Assembly (NCBI GenBank): GCA_965203915.1 | Contig: OZ241918.1 | Location: forward strand, 1,568,299-1,632,298 | Source: JASGCL01 sp965203915 | Lineage (GTDB): Bacteria > Pseudomonadota > Alphaproteobacteria > JASGCL01 | Direction of reading: 5' to 3' | Length of the DNA: 64,000 bases | In this document: positions 18,735 through 28,181 of the stretch, piece after piece | Layout of the letters: each line of letters opens with the position of its first letter | Numbering within the stretch: position 1 is the first letter of the stretch | The notes under the pieces: model-generated | Database searches by the model: none | Told to the model about the DNA's origin: nothing | The model's input: the letters and a program-made list of their open reading frames with translations, nothing else | Made by a program: the position numbers and the translations under genes

Positions 18735-19274
18735 TTAATGCAGGCTGCGCATATACAAAATAAGCGCGGCGCGTTCTTTATCATCGGTCACCCCGCCAAA
18801 GGTCATTTTGGTGCCGCTCGCCAAGATCCGCGGGTTATATAACCATTGATTCAATTTATCTTCATTCCACGAACCGCCAACGGCTTTCAACGAATCAGAA
18901 TAACTGTAACCCGCAACCGACGCCACGGCGCGCCCGACGACACCATATAAATTGGGCCCCACTTTGTTGCCGCCATTGGCTTCAAACCCATGGCACGCCT
19001 GGCACTTACGCGCCACCGCCGCACCATCGGCCACTGTAACTTTTTTGAAAAGGTCGGTGATGGCCCCTGGGCCCGCGGCGGCGCCGCCGCTTACCGTCAC
19101 CACATTGCTGGCCACGGTTTCGTTACTGCCTGGCAAGGCGAAGGCTTGATTGTTTAATTTTTGTGGGTGGTAAACAATACGCGCAATAACACCCGACGCC
19201 GCGGCTATCAAGGCCGAAAGAATAACCGCCGCCGCAATTTTATTTGTAAGTAAAGGATCTTTTTTACCAGCCAT
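18735..19274 (-). CDS. Membrane-anchored class I cytochrome c (CycM-like)
   Basis: Electron carrier tethered to the inner membrane. An uncleaved N-terminal anchor (KIAAAVILSALIAAASGVIARIVYH) is followed by a Gly/Ala-rich linker and a single cytochrome c domain. Haem attachment is at CQACH (about residue 94), with HGFEANGGNKVGPNLYGVVGRAV after it, and the likely distal Met ligand is in GTKMTFGGV; the C-terminal ERAALILYMRSL helix is typical. In Alphaproteobacteria this type links the bc1 complex to cytochrome oxidase. The length of 179 residues is normal. It lies 11 bp before the phosphatase gene. Confidence 0.92.
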   Translation of the reverse strand: MAGKKDPLLTNKIAAAVILSALIAAASGVIARIVYHPQKLNNQAFALPGSNETVASNVVTVSGGAAAGPGAITDLFKKVTVADGAAVARKCQACHGFEANGGNKVGPNLYGVVGRAVASVAGYSYSDSLKAVGGSWNEDKLNQWLYNPRILASGTKMTFGGVTDDKERAALILYMRSLH

Positions 19275-19392
19275 TTTTATTATCTATTATTGTTGTAATA
19301 GCGAATGTAGATTTTTGAATAATGAATTTATCAACCACCTCATAAATGATTCGTCCGTAAAAGGCAAATGATTTTTCGTATTATTGGTGGTT

Positions 19393-19983
19393 CTAGGTTG
19401 CGCCCCCCAGCATAAATTTTTCGCCGCCGCTTTGCACAAATAATTTTTTGTCATGATATTGATTATGTTCTATGGCATAATGGGCCAGGTCGTAAAAAAC
19501 CGCGGGCGACAACAACATATCCAAATTATCGCGCACCCGCACCACGGGGCGCGGTTGTTGTTGCTCATAGATGGTTAGGGGGTGGTGCTTATCCAGCGTC
19601 ACCCAAAAATCCAACGAAGATCTGATGGCGATATGATTTTCTTGAACCTCCGCCACCGTGCCATAAAATGGCAGATCCGCCACTTCTATCTTGCCTTTTT
19701 CCGCGGGGGTAGCAAGGAAATACTCGCCCCCTTCCTTTAACAAACATACCGCAAACAATTGGCAAAGTTGTAGCCTGCCGATGGGGGAGCCTTGGTAAAA
19801 CCATTGACCTTTTTTATCGATGCGAATGGCAAAATCACCGCACAGGGCGGGCAAGGTAAGTTTGCTGTTTGTGCCCCAAAGTCCTTGCCCCGCGCGCATC
19901 ATGTCGCCTATCGACAGGCGTTTGGTTTGATTCTTATCCGCGTTGGTTGGCGGGTTTGTCATGGCATCGTTGCTGCTTGGCAT
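19393..19983 (-). CDS. DUF1285 family protein
   Basis: Conserved alphaproteobacterial protein of unknown function. The centre LPALCGDFAIRIDKKGQWFYQGSPIGRLQLCQLFAVCLLKEGGEYFLATPAEKGKIEVADLPF matches the DUF1285 pattern CGDF.MRI..DG.W.Y.GSPIGR..L..LF..VL....G.Y.LVTP.EK..I.VED.PF as I remember it. The product is soluble, about 196 aa, without signal peptide or membrane helices. The first ATG at 19983 was used; another is seven codons further in, and neither has a strong ribosome-binding site. It stands alone, 118 bp before the cytochrome gene. Confidence 0.85.
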   Translation of the reverse strand: MPSSNDAMTNPPTNADKNQTKRLSIGDMMRAGQGLWGTNSKLTLPALCGDFAIRIDKKGQWFYQGSPIGRLQLCQLFAVCLLKEGGEYFLATPAEKGKIEVADLPFYGTVAEVQENHIAIRSSLDFWVTLDKHHPLTIYEQQQPRPVVRVRDNLDMLLSPAVFYDLAHYAIEHNQYHDKKLFVQSGGEKFMLGGAT

Positions 19984-20168
19984 GGCGCAACAATATCATA
20001 AGGTTTTTATTTATGCTAGGGCATGGCCGCCATAAAAATATGGGCGGGCGCAACGCCCCAAAAAAATGCAAAAAAATAATGAAATGATTTTAATAATTAT
20101 TATGCAACCAACCGCCGTAAGCTATTGCCTTGTTTGGGGATATTGCCTATATTAATATTAATAAGCAA

Positions 20169-21926
20169 ATGATAAGGGACAATCATCGTGCGGGCCGTGA
20201 TATATGTCGCGGCACCAGCAAAAAAAATCTAACAGTTCGCGGGACAGCCCCCACAGGTGGTCTGGCTAAGGGCTGGCGCGGCCGCGTTTTAACGCCACCT
20301 ATTTTAGCCTTTGGTTTGCTGGCGGGACCATGGGTCTATTTTGCAAGCCAACCCGCCCACGCCGCCGACACCCTAACCAACGGCGATACCAAGCCGCCGC
20401 CAGCCTCACTCTTTACCTTCCCACAAAGTGCGATTGTTAACCCCGCCCATCCCCAGCGGAAATTGCTGCCTGGCAATAACATTAATGTCAGCGCGGGGGC
20501 CGATGTTAACGCCGAATATCGCATCCTCTTGGGCAAGGATAATGGTGGTTATTTTTCTCTGCCGCCCAGCCTGGTCGGCACGGGCAATTTGTTTCGCGTG
20601 GTGATGAATGGCGAAACCAACGACTTCACCCCCATTACCCGCACTATTGGTTATGAATTCATCTATGGTGGGCGGCTAACATTTTTTAGCTTGGCTGGTT
20701 TTAACTTACAGCGCGCCTATCTATATTTTGGTGGCGGTATTTGGAATAATGGCGGGCATATTCCTTTTGGTATTATCTCGGTCGGCAAAGACTTCGGGGT
20801 TTTAACCCGCTACGCGCTGGATGGTTCCAGCGTCCTGGCCCCTGGCGGCATGAAATACTGGCAAACAATCGTCGGGGCCGACGGCGTTGCCAGCAATGGT
20901 ATTGTCGAGGGTTATGGTCGTTCATCGCCCGATAATTTTGATACCAGCGCCAAGGTTGCTTATCAAACGCCCGTTATTTATGGATTCTCCGCCGCGGTAA
21001 GTTACGCGCCATCGGGCGTGTTGTGGTCGCAAAACCCATGGGCGAGCAGTGCCGCCACCCATAAAAACGTGGTGGACGCGGTGTTAAATTATCACGCCAA
21101 TATCAAAACCATCAACCATGAATTTTTGTTCGATGTCATGGGCGGTTATGAACATGCCACCGTGCTACCAGCCTATAGCAATCAAAATCATCAATTTTTG
21201 GATGGTTTTTTTAAATCATCCTTTATCAACACGGTGGTGGCTAGCATCCTTAAGGCAACACCCACTGTAAGCCGCGACCAAGCCCTCATCACCGCGCAAC
21301 AAGATTACGAATTGTATGTTTCAAGAGGTCAACCCACCGACAGCACCAGGGCCGCGGGATACCAATCATTAACCCCAGGGGCGGCGGGTTTTGGTTTAAG
21401 CAACCAAGAAGCCTATCACCTTGGTTTTAAATTTGGTTATAACCCGCTGAATATAACGCGCAGTTTGGAAAATATCTTTGCGGGGGCCAACAATGATTTG
21501 CGTTATGGCAACAGCGATGCTGGCGACAATCAATTTCGTGATAATGATAACCGTAATGTCATGGGTGATTTTTTCGCCCTGTCGCTGGGGATGAATTGGA
21601 ATAAATTATATGGCAACCTCTTGTCGGCGGGAATCTCCCTCAGGCCCTTGGCATTTTTAAGTATTTATGGCGGCTATGCCTATGGCACCTGCGCCACGCA
21701 ATCCTGCATGGCGGCGCGGTTTATCAATCGGCCAGGTTCTTCGCACCTATGGACGAGCGGGCTGACCTTCGCCCTATCCAACGATTTCTTTATCTACACC
21801 CAGGCTTCGGGGATTATTGGCAATGTTGAATTTGGCCGTTACGATGCCGCGGGTTATCTATACGGTCAAACCAATGGGTTTTTTAACAAAACCAACATCA
21901 GCGTCGGCACCATGATGTCGTTCTAA
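20169..21926 (+). CDS. Porin-like outer-membrane beta-barrel protein
   Basis: Predicted outer-membrane barrel of about 585 aa. A long N-terminal region ends in a signal-peptide-like PPILAFGLLAGPWVYFASQPAHAA. The mature protein alternates Gly/aromatic-rich beta strands (YGGRLTFFSLAGFNLQRAYLYFGGG, YGFSAAVSYAPSG, NLLSAGISLRPLAFLSIYGGYAYG) and ends in Phe (VGTMMSF), the BAM recognition signal. The layout FGVLTRYALDG...VAYQTPVIYGFSAAVSY resembles alphaproteobacterial porins, but I do not recognise a specific family. The open frame extends to a TTG at 20130; I use the first ATG. The n-region before the signal core is unusually long, so the true start may be an internal alternative codon. Confidence 0.72.
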   Translation: MIRDNHRAGRDICRGTSKKNLTVRGTAPTGGLAKGWRGRVLTPPILAFGLLAGPWVYFASQPAHAADTLTNGDTKPPPASLFTFPQSAIVNPAHPQRKLLPGNNINVSAGADVNAEYRILLGKDNGGYFSLPPSLVGTGNLFRVVMNGETNDFTPITRTIGYEFIYGGRLTFFSLAGFNLQRAYLYFGGGIWNNGGHIPFGIISVGKDFGVLTRYALDGSSVLAPGGMKYWQTIVGADGVASNGIVEGYGRSSPDNFDTSAKVAYQTPVIYGFSAAVSYAPSGVLWSQNPWASSAATHKNVVDAVLNYHANIKTINHEFLFDVMGGYEHATVLPAYSNQNHQFLDGFFKSSFINTVVASILKATPTVSRDQALITAQQDYELYVSRGQPTDSTRAAGYQSLTPGAAGFGLSNQEAYHLGFKFGYNPLNITRSLENIFAGANNDLRYGNSDAGDNQFRDNDNRNVMGDFFALSLGMNWNKLYGNLLSAGISLRPLAFLSIYGGYAYGTCATQSCMAARFINRPGSSHLWTSGLTFALSNDFFIYTQASGIIGNVEFGRYDAAGYLYGQTNGFFNKTNISVGTMMSF

Positions 21927-22025
21927 CTTGGGCTGTCCATGGTTTGAGATTTTATCTCTTTTCTATATCAATTATATTTGCTGATTTAACTTGCCATGAT
22001 AAAAAAAAGTTGCTAGGCACAAACT

Positions 22026-22223
22026 ATGAGAATAAATGTCCGTGAAAACAACGTTGACCAAGCCATCAGGGTTCTGAAAAGAAAACTGGTGCGCGAAGGG
22101 GTGTTTCGTGAAAGCAAACAACGTCGTTATTACGAAAAGCCATCGGAAAAGAAAAAACGTGAAGGCACCGAAGCCGTGCGTCGCGCCCGTCGCTTACAAC
22201 GCAAAAAATTCTTTAATAATTAA
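22026..22223 (+). CDS. rpsU: 30S ribosomal protein S21
   Basis: Small basic ribosomal protein of 65 residues that helps base-pairing between mRNA and 16S rRNA in initiation. The family pattern VRENNVDQAIRVLKRKLVREGVFRESKQRRYYEKPSEKKKREGTEAVRRARRL is complete and the length is normal. It sits alone between the porin-like gene and fmt. No close ribosome-binding site is visible, as is common for S21. Confidence 0.96.
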   Translation: MRINVRENNVDQAIRVLKRKLVREGVFRESKQRRYYEKPSEKKKREGTEAVRRARRLQRKKFFNN

Positions 22224-22514
22224 CGCGGGTTGCCTTCTTGGGTTATTCCCAGGATTATTCCCATATTCGCCAAACTGGCGAGGGATGGCGAAGGGGATGG
22301 TGAATATCCTGCCCAGCCATCATCTCATCTTTCAAACCACGCCATGCAATTTTCTTATTGGGGTTTTTATTGGGATTTTTATTGGGGTTTGTTTTGCCCA
22401 TCTAACCCCGTCAATCATTGCAGCCAACCTAACCGCAATATTTTCTAAAACAACCTTGCAACATAAGTGCAACATAAGACTCAAGTTATCAAAAGAACTC
22501 TGTTAATATAGGCT

Positions 22515-23438
22515 ATGAATGAAGCGCGGCTTAAAAAAATCATATTCATGGGGTCCAGCCCCTTTGCCGCGGCTATTTTATCGCACCTCCTCCACCATCA
22601 TAAAAACCACATGCAGATGCTGGCGGTTTATACCCAGCCCGCCAAGGAAAAAGGACGTGGCAAAAAAATAACCCAAACGGCGGTGCAAATATTGGCCAAA
22701 CAACATGGCGTTCCCACCCGCACCCCCGCCGCGTTTCATGACGAAGAAATTGATTTTATCGCCCGCAGCCAGCCCGACTTGATTATTGTCGCCGCCTATG
22801 GCTTGCTGTTGCCAGCTGGGGTTTTGTCATTGCCCAGCATCATGGCTTTGAATGTTCATCCCTCACTTTTGCCGTATTATCGTGGTGCCACGCCGATAGA
22901 ATCGGCCATCCTAGCGGGGGATAAAAAAACGGGGGTATGTTTTATCAAGATGACGCCCGAGCTTGACGCGGGCGATGTGCTTGCCGTGCAATCAATGCCG
23001 CTGGCCGAGGACGATAATCGCGAAACATTGAGCAACAAATTATTAAGCCTGTCGCTAACAATGTTCGACGACCATTTGCCGTCTATCCTAGAAAAAAAAT
23101 TTCAAGCCACGGCGCAAAACCATGCGACCGCCAGTTTTTGCCAAAAAATAAAGAAGAGCGATTATGAGGTCAACCCGCCCAACGAAACAGCTGACATGGT
23201 GGATAGGAAAATACGCGCCTATTACCCCAAATGTTTTTTACCGTGGAGCAATGGTAAAAGATTGGGTTTGTTATCGGCAAAAAAAACCAACCAACCCAGT
23301 GATGGGCGACAAGGTATTTTCTTTGAGGGCGGTAAAATATCATTACCCTGTCGTGATCATTTGCTGGAACTTATTTTGGTCAAACCCGAAAATAAAAAAG
23401 CGATGCTGGCCAGCGATTGGTGGCGCGGCCTGCGATAA
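22515..23438 (+). CDS. fmt: Methionyl-tRNA formyltransferase
   Basis: Transfers formyl from 10-formyl-THF to Met-tRNA(fMet), making the initiator tRNA. The N-terminal Rossmann part begins KIIFMGSSPFAAAIL. The catalytic region is VAAYGLLLPAGVLSLPSIMALNVHPSLLPYYRGATPIESAILAGDKKTGVCFIKMTPELDAGDVL, with the conserved Asn, His and Asp (N in LNVHPS, H, and D in LDAGDV). The C-terminal OB-like domain follows (IRAYYPKCFLPWSNGKRLGLLSA). The length of 307 residues is normal. The def gene, often adjacent to fmt, is absent here. Confidence 0.95.
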   Translation: MNEARLKKIIFMGSSPFAAAILSHLLHHHKNHMQMLAVYTQPAKEKGRGKKITQTAVQILAKQHGVPTRTPAAFHDEEIDFIARSQPDLIIVAAYGLLLPAGVLSLPSIMALNVHPSLLPYYRGATPIESAILAGDKKTGVCFIKMTPELDAGDVLAVQSMPLAEDDNRETLSNKLLSLSLTMFDDHLPSILEKKFQATAQNHATASFCQKIKKSDYEVNPPNETADMVDRKIRAYYPKCFLPWSNGKRLGLLSAKKTNQPSDGRQGIFFEGGKISLPCRDHLLELILVKPENKKAMLASDWWRGLR

Positions 23439-23443
23439 AAAAA

Positions 23444-24292
23444 TTAAAAACCCCAACCGCGCCAGCCCATGTAGCTGGCTAAAAAAAACAAACCCACGGC
23501 AAAAATACGGCGCAATGTTTTTAATGGCAAGGCGTGGGCCAATTTTGCCCCGACGGGGGCAAAAAAAACTGACGCCAGGGCAATGACAAAAACAACAGGC
23601 CAATAAATAAAACCTATGGCTTCTTTACCCCCCAACCCGCCATTGTTGGCCAACAAATAACCAATGCTGTTCACCACCGCAATGGGAAAGCCCGTCGCGG
23701 CGGAGGTTGCCACGGCGCGATTGGCCGCAATGCCATAACGCGTTTGAAATGGCACCATCAAAAAACCACCACCCGCCCCCACCAGGCCCGACAAAAAACC
23801 AACCCCCGCCCCCACAACCACCAACCATGGTTTGCTGGGCAAGGTTTTAAAAACCGAACGGGGGTCATATTTGTTGTTGGCAATTTTCTTTTCAGGAATT
23901 TTTTTGTCTTGGCTGCCGACCCACATTTGCCATCCCGATAAAAAAATTAACCCCGCGAACAAAAAATATAACCAGGCCGAATGCAAAAATGCAAAAACGC
24001 CAAGGCTGGCCAAGAGCGCGCCTGGCAAAATGCCCAACGTAAATACCCCCGCCAAGGGCCAGTTGATGGCGCGCTTAAAATAATGGGCGCGAATCGACGA
24101 CAAGGAAGTAAAACACACCACCGCCATGGCGGAAGCAATGGCAAATTTAATAGCGTCGCCGCCAAACAGCCCCCAACCATCAAAAATATATAATAATATT
24201 GGCACCATAATCATGCTGCCGCCGATGCCGAATAACCCCGCCATAAACCCAGACAAAACACCCAACGATAAAAGAATAACAACCATCGTCAT
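23444..24292 (-). CDS. TauE/SafE-family sulfite exporter-type permease
   Basis: Inner-membrane permease of about 282 aa with eight or so hydrophobic segments. The twin repeats GLFGIGGSMIMVPILLYIF (N-half) and GLVGAGGGFLMVPFQTRYG (C-half) are the diagnostic G.GGG...VP motifs of TauE/SafE proteins, which export sulfite, sulfoacetate and similar anions. The substrate is not known. The ATG at 24292 (MTMVVILLSLGV) starts at the first membrane helix; an ATG 12 codons upstream is possible. It is convergent with fmt (5 bp apart) and divergent from hemH. Confidence 0.88.
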   Translation of the reverse strand: MTMVVILLSLGVLSGFMAGLFGIGGSMIMVPILLYIFDGWGLFGGDAIKFAIASAMAVVCFTSLSSIRAHYFKRAINWPLAGVFTLGILPGALLASLGVFAFLHSAWLYFLFAGLIFLSGWQMWVGSQDKKIPEKKIANNKYDPRSVFKTLPSKPWLVVVGAGVGFLSGLVGAGGGFLMVPFQTRYGIAANRAVATSAATGFPIAVVNSIGYLLANNGGLGGKEAIGFIYWPVVFVIALASVFFAPVGAKLAHALPLKTLRRIFAVGLFFLASYMGWRGWGF

Positions 24293-24332
24293 GCCGCGTG
24301 GTATAAAATACTTATTAGCAAAAGGCAAATTA

Positions 24333-24379
24333 TTTGAATTTTGTAAATAAAATTACTTTTGAATTTTGTAAATAAAATT
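24333..24379. repeat. Tandem 25-bp duplication upstream of hemH
   Basis: A 22-bp AT-rich sequence beginning TTTGAATTTTGTAAATAAAA occurs twice in direct orientation with a period of 25 bp (24333-24354 and 24358-24379). It lies in the divergent gap between the TauE permease and hemH, so it may duplicate a promoter element or regulator site. No TTGACA/TATAAT pair is evident. Confidence 0.85.
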
Positions 24380-24397
24380 GCTAAAGGGAACGACAAC

Positions 24398-25450
24398 ATG
24401 CATACCCATCCTGTCTTGCCAAAAAAAGTGGGCATTTTAATAATCAATTTGGGTAGCCCTACTGCCCCCACGCCAGGTGCTGTCAAAACATTCTTGAGGG
24501 AGTTTTTATCCGACCCGCGGGTTGTGCCTTTGGCGGGGCGTGCCTTAACAAAAATTCTTTGGCAAATATTATTAAACGGCATTATCTTGCCCATCCGCTC
24601 GCCGCGCTCGGCCAAAAAATATTCAAGCATTTGGTTTGCAAAAAAAAACATATCGCCGCTGCATTATTACACCGATAACATTGCCATCCAATTGCAAAAA
24701 AAATTTCAGAAAAACACCATCGTCCATTCGGCCTATCGCTATGGCCATCGCCCATCCAACAAATTATTTGGCGGCGGCAACATAGCCACCGAAATAAAAA
24801 ATTTACAATCATTGGGTTGTCGCCGCATTGTGATCCTGCCGCTTTACCCCCATTACAGCGCATCCACCATTGCGTCGGTGGTCGATAATGTTGGCGCCGT
24901 CTTAAAAAAACTGCAACATCAACCCAGCATAACCTTCGTGCCGCCCTATTTTGACCATCCTGGTTTTATCGCCCTGCTCAAAAAATCCATCATGGATGAA
25001 ATTGCCAAAACCAAGGGCCGACAAAAAAAACCCGACAAAATAATTTTTTCCAACCATGGTATCCCCCAATCCTTTGTTAAGGCTGGCGACCCCTACAGCT
25101 GTCAGGCTAAAAAGACTTCTCGCCTGCTAAAAGAAGCCATAAGCGAGCCGCGCATTGATTTTCTAACCAGTTTTCAATCGCGCTTTGGCGCGGCGGCGTG
25201 GGTTAAACCCTATACCGCCGATACCATCAAACAATTGGCGAGCGAGGGTTGCCCTCACCTTGCTATTATCTCCCCCAGTTTTGCCGTCGACTGTTTGGAA
25301 ACATTGGAAGAAATAAATATCGAGCTTCGCGCCGAATTTTTTAAACATCATCCTGAGCCCAAGGAAGCAACTTTTTCTTACATTCCTTGTCTTAACGATA
25401 CAACTGCCACAATAAATTTCTATGAAGAAATTATTTCGCCATTGTTGTAG
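24398..25450 (+). CDS. hemH: Ferrochelatase
   Basis: Inserts Fe2+ into protoporphyrin IX, the last haem step, at the inner-membrane surface. Family motifs in order: GILIINLGSPTAPTPGAVKTFLREFLSDPRVV, VHSAYRYGHRPSN, ILPLYPHYSASTIASV, IIFSNHGIPQSFVKAGDPYSCQ (the conserved His of the SxHG(I/L)P motif), TSFQSRFGAAAWVKPYT and SPSFAVDCLETLEEI (the catalytic Glu). The ATG at 24398 has AAAGGGA about 10 nt upstream; the longer frame from 24359 lies in the upstream repeat. With hemB at 39 kb it shows that the organism makes haem. A glycosyltransferase gene follows after 23 bp. Confidence 0.95.
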   Translation: MHTHPVLPKKVGILIINLGSPTAPTPGAVKTFLREFLSDPRVVPLAGRALTKILWQILLNGIILPIRSPRSAKKYSSIWFAKKNISPLHYYTDNIAIQLQKKFQKNTIVHSAYRYGHRPSNKLFGGGNIATEIKNLQSLGCRRIVILPLYPHYSASTIASVVDNVGAVLKKLQHQPSITFVPPYFDHPGFIALLKKSIMDEIAKTKGRQKKPDKIIFSNHGIPQSFVKAGDPYSCQAKKTSRLLKEAISEPRIDFLTSFQSRFGAAAWVKPYTADTIKQLASEGCPHLAIISPSFAVDCLETLEEINIELRAEFFKHHPEPKEATFSYIPCLNDTTATINFYEEIISPLL

Positions 25451-25473
25451 ATAGCTATAATCAAAAAAATCTT

Positions 25474-26694
25474 ATGCGTGTATTAATTGTTTCAAGTATC
25501 TATTTGCCCATGGCGGGCGGGTTGCCATTGTTTGCCCATCGCCTGGCGTTTTATTTACAGCAACATGGCCATGAAGTGTTGGTGCTTGCACCGTCCGAAA
25601 CCATGAAGTCAGAAATGCGCGTGCTGGATGGCGTCAACATCATGGGTATGGCTTCGGTCAAATCTTATCTTTATAAAAACTATCGCCTAACCCTGGCGCC
25701 AGGACTTTATGGTAATATAGAAAAAACCATTTTACATTTTAAGCCCGATGTCATTCATATCCAGGGGCATTTTGCCATTGAACGGCGCGCGGTTAAAATA
25801 GCAAAAAAACACCATATACCCGTGGTCGGGACCAACCATACCGCATTTGAAAGCATTGCCGAATCTATGCCGTTTCGCCATGTTAAGCCATGGGTTGCGT
25901 TGGTTGAAAAATTATTTTGGCAAAGAATTTTTGATACTTTCAAAGACGTCACCATTGCCACCACCCCCAGCATGGCCGCCAAAAAAATGTTAGAACAACA
26001 TGGCTTAACCATACCCATGCAAACCATATCCAATGGGTTGGACACCCAAGTTTTTAATCCCAACCAAAAAAATATAGCGATACAAAAAAAATATGGCTTA
26101 CCCAACAAGCCAATATTATTAAGCGTCAGCAGGCTTGATAAGGAAAAAGAAATGTCATTTGCCTTGGCGGGTGTCGCCCTTGCCATCAAAAAAATGATAG
26201 CCAAGGGCAAAAAGCCATTTCATTTTGTTGTAGCGGGTGAGGGCAACGAGCTTCAAAATTTAAAAAAACAAGCCGAGCGCGATGATGTCGCGCCCTATGT
26301 TTCATTTTTGGGGCCAATAAAAAATAGGTTGGGGAAAGAATCTGACTTGCCCGCCATTTACGCCTGCGCCGATGGTTTTATCACCGCTTCGCCCATGGAA
26401 TTCCAAGGCATTGCCGTGATGGAGGCTATGGCGTCGGGCTTGCCCATTTTGGCCGCCAATCGGCGCGCCCTGCCTGAATTGGTTGATGATAAAAAAAATG
26501 GCTTCTTGTTTGAACTTGATAGGCCTGAGGCGCTTGGCGATAAAATTGTCAAAATGATAGATGACCCCAACTTAAGAAAAAAAATGGCGGCGGCTAGCCT
26601 TGAAAAAATAAAACCGCATGACATTCAATCGGTGGTGTCGCAATTTGAAAATATTTATAAAAAGGCCATCACCATAAAAAAAAGCGAAAAATAA
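25474..26694 (+). CDS. GT4-family glycosyltransferase
   Basis: Retaining GT-B glycosyltransferase of 406 aa. The N-terminal domain begins MRVLIVSSIYLPMAGGLPLFAHRLAFYLQQHGHEVLVLAP, with HIQGHFAIERRAVKIAKKHHIPVVGTNHTAFES in the acceptor domain. The C-terminal donor domain has NGLDTQVFNP, LLSVSRLDKEKEMSFAL, FVVAGEGNELQNL and the EX7E motif around SPMEFQGIAVMEAMASGLPILAANRRALPELV. The GGLPLFAHRLA start and NHTAFES resemble 1,2-diacylglycerol 3-glucosyltransferase relatives, so a membrane glycolipid acceptor is possible; this is inference. It begins 23 bp after hemH. Confidence 0.88.
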   Translation: MRVLIVSSIYLPMAGGLPLFAHRLAFYLQQHGHEVLVLAPSETMKSEMRVLDGVNIMGMASVKSYLYKNYRLTLAPGLYGNIEKTILHFKPDVIHIQGHFAIERRAVKIAKKHHIPVVGTNHTAFESIAESMPFRHVKPWVALVEKLFWQRIFDTFKDVTIATTPSMAAKKMLEQHGLTIPMQTISNGLDTQVFNPNQKNIAIQKKYGLPNKPILLSVSRLDKEKEMSFALAGVALAIKKMIAKGKKPFHFVVAGEGNELQNLKKQAERDDVAPYVSFLGPIKNRLGKESDLPAIYACADGFITASPMEFQGIAVMEAMASGLPILAANRRALPELVDDKKNGFLFELDRPEALGDKIVKMIDDPNLRKKMAAASLEKIKPHDIQSVVSQFENIYKKAITIKKSEK

Positions 26695-26698
26695 ATAA

Positions 26699-27117
26699 AT
26701 GAGCATCGAGCCCATCCTTGATTCGACCCCTTTCATTCGCTGGCATCTTGCCCTTGCCCTGCTGGCATTCCCGCTTGGCCTATCGCAATTGTTATTAAAA
26801 AAAGGCACGGCGCGTCATAAAATCCTAGGCTATATTTTTGTGTTGTTTGTTGCAATGCTTTGCTTTGTCAGTTTTTTTATTAAATCATTGTTCCCTAGCC
26901 TGGGGTTAGAAAAAATTTTTTTGGGTTTTCGCCGTTGCATCTATTAAGCATTTACGTGCTGTATAGTTTATGCAAAAGCATCATCGCCATTAAAAACGGC
27001 GACATTGTCACCCATCAAAAAACCATGGCGGGAATCTTTTATGGCGGCTTGCTATTGGCGGGGTTCTTCACCCTGATGCCTGGGCGTTTATTATTTAATG
27101 TTCTTTTTGGTGGATAG
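26699..27117 (+). pseudogene. DUF2306 family membrane protein, interrupted by a frameshift
   Basis: Two overlapping frames together make one DUF2306-type protein of about 139 residues. The first (26699-26947) gives STPFIRWHLALALLAFPLGLSQLL and RHKILGYIFV; the second carries SPLHLLSIYVLYSLCKSIIAIKNGDIVTHQKTMAGIFYGGLLLAGFFTLMPGRL, the expected second half. The break lies at a run of seven T (about 26918-26926), where one extra T would restore the frame (GFSPLHLLS). The site reads A TTT TTT GGG with the zero-frame heptamer T TTT TTG, a canonical -1 slippery sequence. It may therefore be a broken gene, a sequencing or assembly error in a homopolymer, or true recoding. It starts 4 bp after the glycosyltransferase gene. 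Confidence 0.75.
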
Positions 27118-27160
27118 AGTTTTTGCTTTTTTTATCGCGCTATTGTAAAGCAATAGGACG

Positions 27161-28177
27161 ATGATGGTAGCAAAAACAAAACGCGTTTTCTCGGGCATTC
27201 AGCCCTCGGGGGATATTCACCTCGGCAATTACCTCGGTGCCATTAAAAATTGGGTGGGGTTACAAAACGACATGGAATGTTTGTTTTGCATCGTTGACCT
27301 GCATGCTATCACCGTTTGGCAAGACCCCGCCAGTTTAAAAAAAGCAACATTGGATCTGGCGGCAACATTGATTGCTTGCGGTATTGACCCAACAAAACAA
27401 ATTTTGTTTCACCAATCGGGCAACCCCGACCATGCCAATTTGGCGTGGATATTTAATTGCGTGGCGCGTTTGGGTTGGTTGAATCGCATGACTCAATTTA
27501 AGGATAAGGCAGGCAAGGACAGGGAAAAGGCATCAACAGGATTATTCATTTACCCCAATTTGATGGCGGCCGATATTTTGGTTTATCACGCAACCCACGT
27601 ACCCGTGGGTGAAGACCAAAAACAACATTTGGAATTGGCGCGCGATATCGCCGATAAATTTAATCACGATCTTAACGCGCCCGATTTTTTCCCCAGCCCC
27701 GAACCGCTTATTTTGCCAGTCGCCGCGCGGGTGATGAATTTGCGCGATGGCACAAAAAAAATGTCAAAGTCGGACCCGTCGGACGCATCGCGGATTAATT
27801 TAACCGACAGCAATGACGCCATCAACGATAAAATAAAAAGGGCAAAAACCGATTCGGGCAGCATGCCCGAAGGTTGGGATGGGTTAGAAGATTCCAGGCC
27901 CGAGGTCGCCAATTTAATCAGTATCGCCGCGGGGTTGTTGGGGCAAAACCCAACCGACATTATTCCACAATGGGCGGGGAAGGATTTTTCATCGTTTAAA
28001 AAATATTTGGCGGAATTAACCGTGGAAAAATTATCACCGATAAGAGAAAAAATTGTCATGCTGGGAAAAAATCAAGATGAATTAAAAAAAATATTGGTCA
28101 ATGGTGCAACGCGCGCCACCGCCATAAGCCACCCCATTTTGAAACGGGCGCGCGAATTGATTGGCTTCATTGATTAA
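27161..28177 (+). CDS. trpS: Tryptophanyl-tRNA synthetase
   Basis: Class I aminoacyl-tRNA synthetase charging tRNA-Trp. The HIGH-type motif is in GIQPSGDIHLGNYLGAIKNW and the KMSKS motif in GTKKMSKSDPSD (about residue 205); CIVDLHAIT and VPVGEDQKQHLELARDIADKFN are further family hallmarks. The length of 338 residues is normal. An AGGAC site lies just before the double ATG. In many Alphaproteobacteria trpS follows murJ; here the two genes are 9 kb apart. Confidence 0.97.
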   Translation: MMVAKTKRVFSGIQPSGDIHLGNYLGAIKNWVGLQNDMECLFCIVDLHAITVWQDPASLKKATLDLAATLIACGIDPTKQILFHQSGNPDHANLAWIFNCVARLGWLNRMTQFKDKAGKDREKASTGLFIYPNLMAADILVYHATHVPVGEDQKQHLELARDIADKFNHDLNAPDFFPSPEPLILPVAARVMNLRDGTKKMSKSDPSDASRINLTDSNDAINDKIKRAKTDSGSMPEGWDGLEDSRPEVANLISIAAGLLGQNPTDIIPQWAGKDFSSFKKYLAELTVEKLSPIREKIVMLGKNQDELKKILVNGATRATAISHPILKRARELIGFID

Positions 28178-28181
28178 ATAT

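Noticed and set aside
22340..22400. Short TTATTGGGRTTT tandem repeats after rpsU
   Set aside because: Only about four imperfect 12-bp units, probably simple slippage in AT-rich spacer with no sign of function.
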